Assembly: GCA_009760855.2 (NCBI GenBank)
Contig: WPIO01000032.1
Span: 562,501 to 626,500, forward strand
DNA: 64,000 bases
From: Cristatella mucedo
Lineage: Eukaryota > Bryozoa > Phylactolaemata > Cristatellidae
Reading direction: 5' to 3'
Positions 61,831-64,000 of this stretch are shown here, one piece after another (the stretch's first letter is position 1; each line of letters begins with the position of its first letter). The notes below the pieces were generated by a model that had not been told where the DNA came from, searched no databases, and saw only the letters and a program-made list of their open reading frames with translations. A program made the translations under genes and the position numbers.

Positions 61831-63909
61831 AATTAGAATATGATCGCATTTCTTCACAAAAGTCACTGTTGTAACATAGGGGTAGTGCTATGTATATTTT
61901 AGCAAAGGAATTATCTAGACGTAACGTCAGCTACTGTGTCGTAATTACAAAAAACCTAGCTCTTACTACGAGTCTAATACGATAGCAAATCAAAAAGGAG
62001 AGATCTGTAAAAGAAAAGTTAATTTTAAGACACAGCAATTGTGCTTTTCGCTTGTCTTTATTGCCCGCCGTGACTGAAGCGACTGCTCCGTGCCGTTGCC
62101 CCAGCTTTTCGGGAAAGACTTTTGTCCGTTTGCGTCTCTCGGAAATATTAAGAGCGGCACGATACGATTTTCCATCGCGAAAAATTTTTAAAAGGTCGAG
62201 ATTTACATTAGCACTACCGTGTTTTGTGTTCATCTGTTTTTTTAATTTGGAGAGCACTATCAATTTCTTCGGAAGTCGAAACAAATTTTTCGCTGGATCT
62301 TTTGCAGTTTTTTCCAGATTTTTCTCGTCTTACTTGACGGACTAAAGCCAAGTTTTTCTTGACACGGTAGTAGTACGAAGGCGCAGCTATGACGATTTTT
62401 ATGTCTGTTATGAAGGGAAGTAATTTACTAATTTGCTCGTAAAGTTACAGCATTCTTTCTCATAGGTAAAGACCACATTTATTATTTAATCGTGAAAAAT
62501 CGAAAAGCTGGTCTTGATTGGTGCCCTTTTTAATTCCTAAGTTGAATGCTGCAGAGAAAATTTTTCATTAGAACAGATGGAAAAGCAAGATTCTGACCAC
62601 GACAGTCGGTCAAACAGACTTTCTGTCTGTCCTCAAGCGATTTCAGCTGGGTCTTTTGCTATCACTGAAAATGATGATGCGAAGTCTTACGATTAAAAAA
62701 ACTAAAGCTTCGTAACCGCACGAACAATTCCGAGGCAATTCAATTTGAGATTTGCTTCAATAATCTTATTGAAATGCATGAGAATTAGCTTGATTAAAGT
62801 TTTTCCAGCTGAGAGACCTTAGCCTGCTAGTGCTCTTATAATAAAGCTAAGTTCTGCTAAGCCATTATTTGGTCAGGGCTAGTTGCGTTTTAAATCGGTT
62901 CGAAACCAAAATTGTCAGTCATAGCGATGCTCTATTTTGTAATGAGTTATTTTGGATTAGCCTATAAGTCAATAGGCTAGAGAACAAATTACAATATGTC
63001 TTATTCAGCAGTCTCGTTTTATGGTGTCAGAAATGCCTTAGCAGCTGTCACCACCACTTAACATACCCGGCCTCAATTTTTCTAATAGAACATCGTGTAC
63101 CCGCAAAGAAAGAGCGGTCGCGAGCACTTTAATAATGATAATATTATAAAAATATATAGCTGCCGATCTTTCGCCGAGTTATTAGCCTGTGCAAGGTGAA
63201 CATAGGAACCTATTCTTCAGGAACAGTCGGTGCAGTTTTGTAATTCAAACCATTATTCTAGTCGACAGAGATACGTTGGGTTGAAGCGAATTCCCATCAA
63301 ACTAGAACTTGAAGCTTAGCATAGGGACTGCACTCGTCTTCCTTAGAGCAGCTGCACTAAAACTGCTTGGTCCTAGATGGAGCTACCACTTGGGGTGTAC
63401 ATGTCTCCATGGCGCAGTTGCAATTTGAGTATACCCTATTCTGCACTCTGGTGGAATGTCATTTCCAGTCAGTATCTTTAGAATTGGCCAACTCTTTATA
63501 GCAGGAGACGAGAAACCCATCTACATTCCGGCCATAGAGTGGAAATGAGCTGAATAGGCGGTCAGGTTTGGTCGACGGGCCTGAGAAATGCAGGCGTTCG
63601 TGGCCAAGCAACGACAAACTAAAGTGAGGTGAAGCTCTTAAGGGGACTAATGCGTATCAGGGTAAAAAAAACGGAGTCGCAGTGGCAGAAGACGGTGGAG
63701 GACGGGCCGCAGGACAGGACGCAGTTTCCAAGCAGCTCGCTCGCTGAGCTCACTCCCAGCGGCCGACGACGACTTTCTCGTCGCGCCGCCTTTGTAGCTG
63801 CGAAGGGCTTCTGTCGCTAAGCGACGACCCACACGACGACGCTGTCCTTGCTCCGACCACCGTCCTTGGTAGACCGCGAGCATGCGTTGGAGATTTATTC
63901 ACTGCTGCT
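61831..63909. other. Single-copy right flank, no supported gene
   Basis: The frames 62284-61931 minus and 62052-62345 plus are antiparallel over the same bases. A GC-richer patch at 63620-63880 has three overlapping frames. None shows a domain, a signal peptide or convincing splice context. Confidence 0.35.
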
Positions 63910-63916
63910 GCAGCTT

Positions 63917-63933
63917 CTATATCTATATATTTT

Positions 63934-63967
<34 letters not shown>
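63917..63967. repeat. (AT)n microsatellite
   Basis: TATATCTATATATTTTCC followed by about 16 uninterrupted AT units. Confidence 0.95.
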
Positions 63968-63968
<1 letters not shown>

Positions 63969-64000
63969 TGTCTGATGCCTAGCTTTATTTATCATGCTTC

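Noticed and set aside
61931-62345. Two overlapping antiparallel frames of about 100 codons
   Set aside because: Neither has a recognisable motif and they cover the same bases. Chance is the simplest reading.
63647-63883. Arg/Ser-rich frames at 63629-63995
   Set aside because: Three overlapping frames in a GC-rich patch beside a microsatellite, without independent support.

Overview
This is eukaryotic, animal-type DNA. It is AT-rich, with long non-coding stretches, GT-AG introns, TATA boxes and AATAAA poly(A) signals, (CA)n, (TG)n and (AT)n microsatellites, tRNA-derived SINEs, endonuclease-plus-RT LINEs of CR1/L2 type, a Ty3/Gypsy remnant and a MULE DNA transposon. The only intact genes encode small secreted proteins rich in Asn and in Val-Pro-Val repeats. 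They recall extracellular-matrix or cuticle-type proteins of invertebrates, so I infer an invertebrate metazoan. I cannot name the species or phylum.

The backbone of the window is a young, repeatedly rearranged segmental duplication. Block C (about 1-1912 and 33135-35020) holds a broken Gypsy element. Block A (about 1919-7484, 13738-24285 and 36271-43553) is non-coding and carries old SINE and LINE copies. Block B (about 7485-13694 and 46272-54619) carries the secreted-protein gene. Layout: C1-A1-B1(gene 1)-A2-single-copy DNA-gene 2-C2-spacer-A3-spacer-B3(gene 3)-inverted pseudogene 4-single-copy flank to the right end.

Three intact two-exon genes (8884-9478, 31851-32448, 47451-48045) and one inverted pseudogene (55404-54690) form the family. 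Each intact copy has a 17-residue signal peptide, two Asn runs, seven 9-11 residue Val/Pro/Lys/Glu repeats and a YEPEGW C-terminus. Each has the same upstream layout: an inverted repeat enclosing ATGCAAAT, then a TATA box. Genes 1 and 3 have identical coding sequence inside a nearly identical tract, which points to recent duplication or gene conversion.

Mobile elements arrived at different times, and the duplicated blocks act as natural empty-site controls. A MULE sits only in A2 with a 9-bp target duplication. A LINE sits only in B3. One SINE copy and a (AT)76 expansion sit only in A2. Most other open reading frames are chance frames or antisense shadows. The right end (55.7-64 kb) contains LINE and SINE debris and no gene I can support.
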